Shown: piece by piece, positions 24,301 to 34,981 of the stretch | Layout of the letters: every line of letters begins with the position of its first letter | Numbering within the stretch: the stretch's first letter is position 1 | NCBI GenBank assembly: GCA_005406025.1 | Contig: BGZK01001197.1 | Span: 62,001 to 126,000 of the forward strand | Reading direction: 5' to 3' | Length of the DNA stretch: 64,000 nucleotides | Source of the DNA: Eumeta japonica | Taxonomy: Eukaryota > Arthropoda > Insecta > Lepidoptera > Psychidae | Notes under the pieces: generated by a model | What the model saw: only the letters and a program-made list of their open reading frames with translations | Told to the model about the DNA's origin: nothing | Databases searched by the model: none | Made by a program: the position numbers and the translations under genes

Positions 24301-27300
24301 TTTTCTAAAATTACCAAAAATTAAGAAACCGTGAAATAGCCTCTTCAAATTTTGACATCGCGATAAATATTTCAAAGAGCAATAATAAAGCAAAAAAAAA
24401 AAATTAACATTTTGTTGTATATGGTTGTTTTGTAATTGTTTGTAGTTGTTGTAGAGTCGAAAGCAGGACTGAGATTAGCATTAAGTATGAATCCGAGATC
24501 CGAGATAAAAGAACAAACAGTTTTCGATTTTAATTCCTGTGCCGTATCGGAATTAAATTTGAGATATCGGTCGAATATAAAAGATGAGGGAACTCGTTCT
24601 ATGTCCATTTCGACTGAGCCAAGGGTGAAAGTTACCATTTCGTAAACAAGGTTTTTAACACCTTTATAATTTTTTAACAGTTTGCACATCAGTAAAGACA
24701 AGGGGTGTTGTTTCAAAATTATTAAAAAATAATATTATACTTACTCACGTGAAAAGTGCGAGTGACAATTAATTCCCTGTAGAATAACTTATGAGTAAAA
24801 TTCTTAATATTGAGTCGTATTCCTCGTAAGTTATTCTAAAATTAATGATTCATTTATTGAGCATTTCAAATGAGTTCTTGCTGGAAATGCTTTTTAGTAA
24901 AAACTCAAGATATTATCAACTTATGAATGATAAATCGTATAATATTTAAATAAGATTTGTAATGATTCGAAAAGTTTATAATAATAGTCATTGTAAGAAC
25001 TAATACTCTCATTAAAATTGTGACGAGTGCAATGCATACATATCGAAATATATATTCAATGACTGTGAATGGAATGAATGAATATTTATTTTAAGGTGAT
25101 TAAGTAATCATAACGAGATTTTTTTTTTTAATAATCTTACTACCATGCACAAAATTATTTTCAAACTAAGTCTCTGTATATTTTATTACGGCTTATGAAA
25201 TTATTTAATCTTAAAAGGTTTTGCCATATAGAAATAAATATTAAAAAAAGACTTGAAAAAAATTGATTTTTTTATTATTATATTGTAACGAAATACGAAG
25301 CCAGAAATTGAAGTGTCATTGATGTCTTAAATGTTTCTTCTGTTCCAATCGATGTTATAGATCTAGGTTTTTTTTTTTGTTAGAAAAATAATACTAGGAA
25401 TAAAAAAGAAAATTCTTAAGTCTCTAAAACTATTCAGTATGAGCCATAAATACCTATTTATATCTCTTCCATAATAACTGTAAATTTTGTACATATATAA
25501 TATTTAATAATATCAGATCAGTATCTGTAAGAATATTAACGCTGTTGTTTTTGTGATCAAGTTACTAAATGATACAAATTAGCAATTACTATATCATATC
25601 GTTCTACAGATAGTTGTTAAACGCAGTTGGATTATTTTTAGACATAAATAAATAGTTACGTAGGTATTGATATCACGATAGTATAATTACTATCGTGATA
25701 TCAATGCGTAACTATAACAATACGTAACACCGCTGAAAAACTTGGTTAAGTAAACAGTTTTACTGAACCAAGTTTTTCAGCGGTGTGCTTCAAACTGTCA
25801 TTTGCCGTAGTTAATTGCTAACTGTTGACGTTAGTAGCTAAACTTGTCAAAATATAAGTAATTTTACATTGATATTTAGTCCATTAAAATGTTACATTTT
25901 TTAGGCCTTACCTTGCGTTTTTTAGAGGACGTAATTTTATTTTTTTGATGTGTGGGGGGGGTCAGTGTAAAGCTAAAAACAAATTTGTGGGGTCACCACC
26001 CTTGTCCCACGGCCGCCATCTTGAAAATAGGGGTTGAAATGGTATTTTGATATACTCTCTTAAACTATTTATTTGATAAAAAATTTGTTAACATTTTTGT
26101 TACAAATTAAATTCTCTACAACTTTGATCCAGTAACTTTTGTCGTATAACTATAAATAAAAAAGTTATAAGCGAAAATCTTCAGAAATTCGAGAAAAATT
26201 TATATTTTCGATTTAACTTTTTATAATTTTACGAAAAAATTATATCGACTATTTTGTAGATCTTTTTGAGGAACAACTTTCATTTGCATCATTTTTCATT
26301 AAGTCAGTTAAGGTTTTACAGCGCTCGAAGTGAGTACTATTTTCAGTACTCTTAACTATACCTATATTATACGTGTGTACCTATAATATGTCATCAGTTA
26401 TTGATTGTTTTTTTTATTTTACTTTATTATATATTTTTTATTCTAAATTTTGCAATATTATTAATAATTAAATATTGACTCTTTTCCCCACCACCCACGA
26501 GGTAGAGTCTAGAGGCTCGTTTTTTTTTGGTATCCCCAATAGGCATAATCCACGGTGATTTTCTAAATTAGAACTACTCCGTCCTCAGTCGTTTCGATGG
26601 ACCAGGCTGCGCTCAGCATTTGATCGGGTTTCTGAATTAAATACCAGTGGGAGAACTGGAAGGAAGGTGTTAATGTTGGCGGTTCATCATCAAAGTCATT
26701 TTCATTTATTAATTCTGAGAGTTCCATTACGTTGCTGCAAAGTCTCTCTAGAACAATGGAAGCATACCAGAACATTTCATTCTTGCTTTTCGGCATCCAC
26801 ACATCGCTCCACAGTTTCATTTGCATTTGCAAAAGATCACTTTAGAAGCTTCAATTAATAAATGAAAATGACTTTGATGATGAACCGCCAAACACCCCTT
26901 CCTTCTCCAGTTCTCCCTGGTATTTAATTCAGAAACCCGATCAATGCTGAGCCGCAGCCTGGTCCATCGAAACGACTGAGGACGGAGTAGTTTAATTTAG
27001 AAAATCACCGTGGATTATGTATTGGGGACCACGTAAAAAAACGACCTCTAGACTCTGGGGTGGGGAAAAGAGTCAATATTTAATATTAATATATGCAAAA
27101 TTTAGAATTAAAAAATTATAATAATATAAAATAAAAAAAACAATCAATAACTGATGACATATAGGTACACACATATAATATAGGTATAGTTAAGAGTACT
27201 GAAAATAGTACTCACTTGACGCTGTAAAACCTTAACTATTGACTTAATGAAAAATGATGCGAATGAAAGTTGTTCCTCAAAAACGATCTACAAAAATGGT

Positions 27301-30150
27301 CAGATATCATTTTTCGTAAAATGATAAAAAAGTTAAATCGAAAATATAAATTTTTCTCGAATTTCTGAAGATTTTCGCTATAACTTTTTATTTATAGTTA
27401 TACGACAAAAGTTACTGAAGTTGTAGAGAATTTAATTTGTAACAAAAATGTTAACAATTTTTTTATCAAATAAATAGTTTAAGAGATATATCGTAAATAC
27501 CATTTCAACCCCTATTTTCAAGATGGTGGCCGTGGGACAAGGGTGGCGACCCCACAAACTTGTTTTTAGCTTTACACTGACCCCCCCCCACATCAAAAAA
27601 ATAAAATTACGTCCTCTAAAAAACGCAACCCCAAATGTAACTTTTCAATGGACTAATTGGCATTTGTGACATTAATATAATGTCTAAATCTATAAAACTA
27701 ATTCAACTACCAATTGTAAAGTTAAAAGAAAGTATTTTGAAGTGTTCAATTTTTAAATTTAACAGTTAGTAGTTAATTAAATACTAATTTAATTATTTAG
27801 TTAATTAGAAGAGTTCGAAGCATGCCGCTGTTAATGAGATAAAAAGATTTAATTACTGTAATAAAAATGATTTTAAATATATACGTACAGTAATCATGCA
27901 GTAAGTGACGAAAAAAATTATTTTATTCCAACAATAATGTGCCTGTAAGTATAAGTAGTCTAAAATAATGTAATTGCATTAATTTAAAACTATTTAATTC
28001 TATTCGCTAAAGTGTAAAAATATAAAAAGTACAAACTGGTCACCACGATACTATAACCTCATAAATTTAATTCGAACCTAAAACTATTCCGAAGTAAATG
28101 TCCCACTTTTGCTATACACAGGTCGATTAATCTATGGTTTGTCTAAATGCTAGTCAAATATATAAAGTATTAGCTGTGTTCGCGGCTCTGTCTGTCTGGA
28201 AGTTCAGATTAGTTATCGCTTTAGACATTACAGGCCCTCGAGTGTAAGGTATTTTGAAAGCTAGGACAGACATCAAATTGATAGACATAAAATTTACAAG
28301 ATTTAGTTTAAATTGCTTGTAATAGAATCCAGGCCAGCGTTTAGCAGCGTCGGCGCAGCGACAAATTGGTTATTAATTAACGCCGCCAGTAAGTAACCGA
28401 TAATATGAATTAGCGTGGCGTAAAATTGCATCTGAGGTAGTAAACATTCTTGACGCACGTAAATGCCAGACTGTGGTGTAATTTACAATATATTATATAG
28501 CTACTTTTCATCGGAAGTTAATAATTTATAAGTATTAAAAATATGTCAAAAATTTTACATTAAATTCATTTATACTTTAAATTTGATATACACGAGTTGT
28601 GGTCGTTCTAAACTTTATTGAAATTAGTCATTAAGTTTTTTGTTACTCCATAACACATTTACTAGGTGACAAAATAAAGTACGTGGCTTTAGCACAAGAC
28701 AAATGCCCAGGGTAATACAAAAAAATATGCTCTGTTTAGATGCGATAACACTACAATTTTGTTGCAACATCTGATATCACTATAAAATTTACCTCCTCTT
28801 ATTCTGTACTGAATTGAATAGAAAACGAACCGTCATTATTTATTTAAATGCGCACTACGCCTTGACCACAGCGTCCATTATTATCAACATTGTGGTGGCT
28901 GCACTTCAAGGCTAACAATTCGAATAATATATAATTGGATCTTGCAAAAACTGTGCTAATGTGTAGTAATAATAGCAACTGCAATCTTATAAATGCAATA
29001 TGCTTTTATTTTATAAACGTATTCATTTACTTTACAGACTAAAGGCGTTTATGCTGTTCCGAAATTGGTGTTGTTCACTTCGGAACTAGCACATTATTCG
29101 ACGAAGAAACTAGCTATGTTCATGGGCATCGGCAGCGAAAACTGTATAATGGTGAAGGCTGATAAAGTTGGTAAAATGGATGTACAAGATTTGGAGACTA
29201 AAATCACTGAAGCCATAGACGCTGGAGCGTCTCCCTTCCTGGTGACCGCCACAGCCGGTACTACGGTTTTCGGTGCCTTCGACCCTCTGATACCCATAGC
29301 TGTAGTGTGCAAAAAATATAATCTATGGCTGCATGTGGATGCCGCGTGGGGAGGCGGTGCATTGATGTCGAACAAGCATAAACATCTGCTGAGCGGGATA
29401 GAGCTGTGAGTATGATAACACATAGACAATATGTATAGAATGTTGCGGAAGACTCATCGACATTGAATTTTGTAATCGATTCTAATAGTTTTAACCTCAA
29501 AAGCTTCATAATGCATATAAATAATTCAAGCCTTATTAACTTACAGAGCGGATTCTGTGACGTGGAACCCGCATAAATTGTTAGCGGCGCCTCAGCAATG
29601 CTCGACTTTTCTGGTGAAGCACAGGCAAGTTCTGAAGGACGCCCATTCCTGCAATGCCCAGTATCTATTCCAGAAGGACAAATTCTATGACACCAGCTAC
29701 GACACGGGCGACAAGCACATCCAGTGCGGCCGGAGAGCGGACGTCCTCAAGTTCTGGTTCATGTGGAAGGCGAAAGGTAGCGAGGGATTCGAAAGACATA
29801 TCGATACGCTTTTTGATAACGCGAGTTATTTCTTAGAGCATATAAAGAACAGGGAAGGGTTCGAGCTGGTCATCGGCGAGCCAGAGTGCACCAATGTCAT
29901 GTTCTGGTACGTGCCAAAATGCCTGCGCGGCCGCCAGAACGACCCCGACTACGGAGAAAGGCTGCACAAGGTCGCGCCTAGAATTAAAGAGCGCATGATA
30001 AAGGAAGGAAGCATGATGGTCACCTACCAGCCCCAGGGTCGACTCGTGAATTTCTTCCGTATTGTGTTTCAAAATTCGGCGCTGGACCACAAGGATATGG
30101 TGTATTTCGCCAACGAGGTTGATCGATTGGGCAGAGATTTAATTGTATGA
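21106..30150 (+). CDS. black: Aspartate 1-decarboxylase, black (complete, 4 exons)
   Basis: PLP-dependent group II decarboxylase that converts L-aspartate to beta-alanine. In insects Ebony joins beta-alanine to dopamine to form NBAD for cuticle tanning and pale or tan pigment (established pathway). Exons: 21106-21372, 21976-22269, 29038-29405, 29547-30150. Phases agree and give 510 aa plus stop, a normal length. Motifs: [10 protein letters not shown] substrate/PLP loop; SELAHYS with the ring-stacking His near 206; HVDAAWGGG with the PLP-N Asp near 288; NPHK with Schiff-base Lys near 320; C-terminal [12 protein letters not shown]. The sequence after the lysine, [11 protein letters not shown], has Gln where vertebrate CSAD has Leu (AAGLQC), the pattern of insect ADC rather than CSAD or GAD. 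Close CSAD/GADL1-type paralogues are the only realistic alternative. The start is the first in-frame ATG. Confidence 0.93.
21373..21975 (+). other. black intron 1
   Basis: 603-nt AT-rich intron with GTGAGT/TTGCAG ends; nothing else recognised. Confidence 0.7.
21976..22269 (+). CDS. black: black exon 2
   Basis: Acceptor TTCTTGCAG; 98 codons from [20 protein letters not shown] to YFYPEIK; donor AAG|GTTGGT, phase 0. Contains [17 protein letters not shown] and [10 protein letters not shown], core elements of the decarboxylase fold. Confidence 0.92.
22800..23140. promoter_or_regulatory. Intronic CpG-rich block with antisense donor
   Basis: About 340 bp of high GC and CpG content in an AT-rich intron. 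Contains the palindrome ACCGACGTCGGT. On the minus strand the block ends in CGTCG|GTAAGTG (donor 22816-22811), as expected of a first exon transcribed opposite to black. No convincing protein is encoded. It could be an alternative or antisense promoter, an enhancer, or a transposon piece. Confidence 0.35.
25666..25705. repeat. Perfect hairpin, 18-bp arms
   Basis: ATTGATATCACGATAGTA, loop TAAT, then the exact complement TACTATCGTGATATCAAT. With a small bulge the pairing extends outward through a GTTACG/CGTAAC match. Confidence 0.9.
25727..25786. repeat. Perfect hairpin, 21-bp arms
   Basis: Arms at 25727-25747 and 25766-25786 (ACACCGCTGAAAAACTTGG plus TT and its exact complement). The 18-nt loop is itself self-complementary (AGTAAA-CAG-TTTTACT). 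The right arm overlaps the left end of the large foldback element. Confidence 0.9.
25778..27830. mobile_element. 2-kb foldback (long inverted repeat) element
   Basis: Two arms of about 0.94-0.98 kb (25778-26714 and 26853-27830) are diverged inverted copies around a 138-bp unique centre. Matching landmarks: CAGCGGTGTGCTTC / GAAGCATGCCGCTG at the tips; TTTTTTAGAGGACGTAATTT and its complement; CCCTTGTCCCACGGCCGCCA and its complement near 26000 and 27520; GACTCTTTTCCCCACC and its complement near 26480 and 27065. There is no transposase. The divergence (many substitutions, small indels) shows the inversion is old. Class II foldback type is inferred from structure; superfamily unknown. Confidence 0.85.
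26563..26846 (-). pseudogene. Unidentified coding fragment inside the foldback element
   Basis: An open frame on the minus strand (94 codons after an upstream TAA) crosses the unique centre into the left arm. It reads like real protein ([20 protein letters not shown] in the loop; [20 protein letters not shown] in the arm). The right arm holds a second, broken copy of the last part (from about 26863) with a stop after KPDQC. No family was recognised. It may be transposon protein or a captured host exon. Confidence 0.4.
29038..29405 (+). CDS. black: black exon 3
   Basis: Acceptor TTTACAG; starts [20 protein letters not shown]; donor CT|GTGAGT, phase 2. Carries the stacking His and the PLP-binding HVDAAWGGG. 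Confidence 0.93.
29547..30150 (+). CDS. black: black exon 4 (PLP lysine, C-terminus)
   Basis: Acceptor ACTTACAG completes a Leu codon, then [18 protein letters not shown] with the catalytic Lys. It ends DRLGRDLIV with TGA at 30148-30150. Confidence 0.94.
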
Positions 30151-30561
30151 TTATTAAATTTGGAAACGTAACAAATTGTTAGTATCTGTGATTTTGAATA
30201 GCGATTAAAGTTGAAATTGTATACGTTGAAAACATAAACATTTTTCAACTATAGTTATTAAAAGAAAATGTATGAAAAACCCGAATTTAAATAGGTTAGA
30301 AGTGATCGTAACCAAAGTTTTTTGTTACACATATTATTTTTTAATCTGATTTGTGCTTTTTGTTTTACATGAATCAAGAATATTCAGTACGGAAATATTC
30401 ATATCGTATGTACGCATGCTCCGAGAAGATCTCCGTATAAAAAATATGTGTCAATGTTTATTATTATTTCATGGGTCCATGTTGTTTAGTGAAAAAGCGG
30501 ACCCTATTTATTCGCCATTTGTAGACGCGAGAGAAACTGTAAATAGTCTAAGAACTCGTGT

Positions 30562-30567
30562 AATAAA
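30562..30567 (+). terminator. Probable black polyadenylation signal
   Basis: AATAAA about 410 nt after the black stop. A second AATAAA occurs near 30797. The open frames at 30353-30571 and 30593-30787 lie in or next to this 3' UTR and look non-coding. Confidence 0.4.
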
Positions 30568-31328
30568 ATGACAAAAGATTTACCTGTTTGTATTGGAATT
30601 TTATTTCACAAAACAGACTCAAATGAAAGATTTTTTTTTGTGTCGACACTATTACCTCATTTCATTCAAAAAGGTGACATCGATTGATTATAAATATAGT
30701 GAAAAAAAATCTTTGGTAGAAGTACTTCTATACAAAACACGCGCTTTAGGCCAATCAGCGATGTTTGATTACAGATCACAATCGTAGAGTGATAATAAAG
30801 AATACACAAACGTTAGAACTTACCGCAATGTTCAAAGGACAGCGAATCCTTAGAATGTACTAATAATTATATAGGTAACTTAGGTCTCATAATCTGATTA
30901 CGATAAATAAGCGATGCTATGACAATTCATACAATTTGGTGCTTTTATACGTGATGTGTAATTAGTACAATTTTTATGTTAATAACCTGTAATGAAGTAG
31001 TATTCATTACTAGTTTCATGACGTGAAACGAATATCAGATGAATTTGGAGTTAAAACCTGGACATCAATACTAGATATGTTTTAATTTTGAGATCGATAA
31101 TAATTCTTACAAATTAAAATACTAGACAAATCCATTATTAATGATTTTGCACTAAAATTGGCCATTTTTTGATAGGTTTTTACTAATTTTTTCTCTAGGT
31201 TATTTTACGTTTATAAATTCGGAAACGGATCTAGAAAAGTTTATTTTTTAGAAAGAGCAAGTACTTGTGTAAATATTTATATTTTAATCCGTCATTTCGT
31301 CTTCAGATGGCAGTGTTCATGTATAATA

Positions 31329-31828
31329 CAGTGGAATCTCAACAACTCGAACCTCGGTAAGTCGAAATCCTCAGTAAGTCGAAAAAAATTGCCATTCCCT
31401 TCCGATGAACCCCTAAATACGCGGTATCTTGAATTATTTAGACTTTGTAACTCGAACAAAATGTTATTTCCCTACGAAGTATTGATAATACATATTTATA
31501 CTCTACAACTCGAATTTCAAAAAGGAGACTCCGTAAGTCGTAGTTGGTAAAATATAGTGACGTTTTACTTGGAATTCCCCGAAATAATAGCAATAAATTC
31601 CAAAATGAATGTTCGGGTTCGGGGCTTCTAATCTATTGTTCTTGTCTTGTACACGTGCAATGAATGAATACATTCATGAAACTTTCTAAGTAACACAGCT
31701 GTGAACGTTATGTTTGTTCCTTGTCGACACAGTCATAATTATCTCGAAGTTCTTGTTTAGTCGAAAACTCGTTAATTCGAATTTTTTTTTGCATTTCCCT
31801 TGACATTCGAGTTATTGAGATTCCACTG
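31329..31828. mobile_element. pogo/Tigger-like MITE with TA target duplication
   Basis: Exactly 500 bp between TA dinucleotides. The left end is CAGTGGAATCTCAACAACTC and the right end is the complement of CAGTGGAATCTCAATAACTC. The CAGT...CTCGAA terminal pattern and TA duplication fit the pogo group of Tc1/mariner elements (family knowledge). The interior repeats AACTCGAA / GTAAGTCGA variants at least eight times and has no transposase. Confidence 0.8.
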
Positions 31829-32149
31829 TATTTGTATATAGTTTATAATTAATTATTTTTTTACAACAAAGTCAATAGTCAATTTGCTATTTGTTGACTG
31901 ATAGTCTAAGCGACTTTCTTATAAGGTGATATAAAATCCATATGTAATTTCTTATAAAAAGAAATGCAAACATCTTCTTAGCTTATTGTAATAATATATT
32001 GGGATGGTTTATCTAAATTAGAATAAAATAGGTAAGTATATAAAATATTTTTCATCGTTAAATTTTCGTATCCCTGCATTATTTATTTATTTAAATAGCT
32101 TTCTACCTGTGATTTTCCTTACGTGGATATAAAATATCTGTATTATTTC

Positions 32150-32600
32150 ATCTTTTACGTTCATAGATTTTCTCGTGAATTTCATTCTAGGTCCCGCATT
32201 CAATTTTCTTTCCGATATTGTTTTAATTACAATTTTGGTCCCGCTCTTAAGTTATATCTGGTCTTATATTCAAATTTTAATTTGGTTTTGTTCTTAATTT
32301 TTAGCCTGGTCTAGACTTTTGGTTCGGCTCCTTTATTTTACTTTCGTTTTCATTACCGGTCACGGTTTCGATTTGGACGCAGCCGGTGGAAATGCTAAAA
32401 TCTAAATAAAATATAGGCTATATTACTCGGGGATAATACAGCTTTGCTACGAGTAAAAGAATTTTTGGAATCAATTAATACTATACATATATAAATGAAG
32501 TCAAGTGTTATTGTTAGTCTATTTTATTCGGGGATCATATACCCTTCTATTGTTGAAACAGTTTTTACTATAGATCCAGTACTTCGGATTGAAAGTACAA
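32150..32600. repeat. Interspersed repeat: simple-like core plus TE tail copies
   Basis: A TTTTnATTTnGTTC-like core (32150-32390) is followed by 'tatattactcggggataata' and, about 110 bp on, by a diverged copy 'tattttattcggggatcata'. This tail is frequent in lepidopteran repeats (pattern memory). Boundaries are approximate. Confidence 0.4.
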
Positions 32601-33219
32601 AAACGCAAACGAACACATCGAGATCACAGCCCTGGGTGTGTCCTGGAATGGTCATAAATTGTGGCAAAGATTAACTAACCAACACAGTTTGCTAGCGTGG
32701 TTTTTGCTATGGGGTGATAGAAATTAAAAGAAGTGTAAAAAGAAATAAACGATTGAGTTCTATTAAAAAACAGCTAGAACTAATTAATTGCCTGAATCAA
32801 TGTACTATCATCGATGAGTTAACTAACATTTCTAAAGTGTTTCATTATATGAAACAATAACACAATAATTTCAGCTTATAATTATTTGTATTGAGTCAAT
32901 AGCGTAACTTCGTATATTTGGTATGCTTCGTGACTTTTTAAGAAATTTAACTAAAATAGAAATACAAAACATCCTTTAAAAAAATTATATTGATTATTTT
33001 AAAAAGTATTGGAAATATATATTTTTTGTGATAGTTGTTATTCCATGAACAACATTTTTTAATAATTGAGTAATTAAACTTTTTCTTGGTTTTGGTTGTG
33101 CATTAAGTCGTCCGTCAATGTAATTATTTAGACGTTTTCTTCGCTTTTGTACGGAGAAAGCAGAAGACAAGTTGTAATCCAGATTTTTTTGGTGGTTCTG
33201 GTAACCTTTCGATTACCAG

Positions 33220-34260
33220 TAAATGTGGCCTAGGGCCATATTTACCCTTGTGCCGCCCTTGGACACCGTAAAATATGTCGCGCCATCACCAACTCACAAA
33301 AAATTGTCAAAGATCAGAATATTTTTTAACTTCCCGTTATGAAAATGAAAAATTTTCAGAAATATTGAAATAATTGACATCATCTGGATTTTAGAAAATC
33401 GAGTTTTCATCAGATCTCGAAGTTAAGACATCCTAGAAAGTTAAAGCTCCAAAAATTCCTTCGAGAATTTGGTTAAAAAGCTTTTTTTTTTGAAATGACC
33501 TTTGAATGCCAAGTGGAGTCGATATTTAGTTCTGTCATTGTTTTGTGCTTGAAAAATCGTGTCGAAATCTATCTGTTAGTTGGTTCGTTTAAAAACACTG
33601 CCGCCCTAAAATTGAAAAATTGGATGGTATTCGAAATGATTTTCGAATTTTTAAACTCTAGAAGTTTAATTTCTTGAAAATATGATTTGGATAATGTTTA
33701 TGTTATAAAATATGTTTTGAATATTTAGAGCTCAAAAGAAGAGGGAAGATGCAATGATGGCCTGCAAGGCGAACCGTTGTTCAGATCTTCTTAAAATAAA
33801 TAAATTTTTCTTTATTATGTTAATGAATGGTGTATTAATATTTCAATTATATAGTTCCATACAAGTTTAACTCAAACTATATAAAAAGAACTTTGCAAAT
33901 CGGAATGCAGACGGTAGCATAAGATGTGGAAAATATTAAATGCAGAGCGCAATTTGAAATAAAACAAGATCATATGAAAAAAGTTGTGATCGAGTAAAAA
34001 ACTGTCGATTGTCGTACATAACAAGAATATGTAATTTTTTTAATTAAAAAAAAATATTTTTTTAACAGTTTATGAAGAAAACTGTGGTATTGATGATTTT
34101 TTAGTACTGTCAAAAATTTAAGAAAATGTTATTGAGTTTATTTTCATATGTAAATCCATGAATTTTGTAGAATTTTTGTTAACGTAAAAAAAAACTTTTC
34201 CGGGCCCTGAATTTTACCGCCCCTAGGCATTTGACGCTTTGTACACTAGTCTCTGGTACC
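33220..34260. repeat. Possible decayed transposon with CCTAGG-bearing ends
   Basis: GGCCTAGGGCCATATTTACC...GCCGCCC at the left and CGGGCCCTGAATTTTACCGCCCCTAGGC at the right (first 20 bases diagnostic) look like related, partly inverted end sequences around AT-rich filler. No coding part was recognised. Confidence 0.25.
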
Positions 34261-34927
34261 CCTAGTGTAAATTTAGTGCTGCTAGTGTCACTATATATTT
34301 AGTTCCAGAGCAACAACTTTCGGACTCGTAATTGTACCAAGTTGTTAGTCAAGCCTGTCGGTTTTCTAAAGTTTTAATTTTTCAGACTTTTCTCCAATTT
34401 TCCGGAAAATGGAAGAACTTAGTAATGGGTAAATGGAATGGGTAAACAGTAACACAAGCTACATATATCACTATGCAATTAAGAAATTGCTAAACCGATT
34501 TACATTTAAAAAAAAAGTGCATGCTTATACTCTCTCTGTAAATATAACATTTTTTCAAGCTCTTCGAGTACGAAAATATAATCTTAATATGTGTTCAGCT
34601 TTTCGAGTTTAAACATCTATTTTTTATAAAAAAAAAAATGTATGTTTTTCAATTTTAAACTACGATATATATCGAACGCATACATACACTTTGACCTGCT
34701 TTGCGTCTATTGACCCAGTTTTTTAAGTAAAGAAAGTTTAGTGATACTAAATATCAATTCAACGAGAATTACAGAAGTTATTAATTCCCGCGTTGATAAT
34801 TAAAAATATTTCTTAAAATTGGGAAGAATCAGTCCAACTTTCGAAAATTGAATTTTAACCTGATTTTGAAGTTTTGGAGTCCTAGGAATCTATTGTCCGA
34901 GTGATGTTTGTATGTCTTTCTCTGTTT

Positions 34928-34981
34928 CACAAAAACACACATATATGAACACTCACATGTTCATATATATGTGTTTTTGTG
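34928..34981. repeat. Hairpin, 24-bp arms with one mismatch
   Basis: CACAAAAACACACATATATG-AACA, a 6-nt loop, then the complement. The arms are purine/pyrimidine-alternating (AC/AT) and may have arisen from microsatellite sequence. Confidence 0.85.

Larger units (their letters stand above)
22270..29037 (+). other. black intron 2 (6.8 kb)
   Basis: Holds a CpG-rich block (22800-23140), a degenerate simple-repeat block (about 24470-24640), two hairpins (25666-25786), a 2-kb foldback element (25778-27830) and AT-rich filler. No further black exon is needed, since protein similarity runs on directly from exon 2 to exon 3. Confidence 0.7.

Noticed and set aside
24372..24716. 114-codon minus-strand frame
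   Set aside because: It covers a degenerate repeat block; similar blocks elsewhere are not open in the same frame.
29557..30150. Glutamate decarboxylase or CSAD identity for the decarboxylase
   Set aside because: The PQQC sequence after NPHKLLAA and the overall wording fit insect ADC (black); GAD has NPHKM and different flanks. CSAD/GADL1-like activity cannot be fully excluded by sequence.
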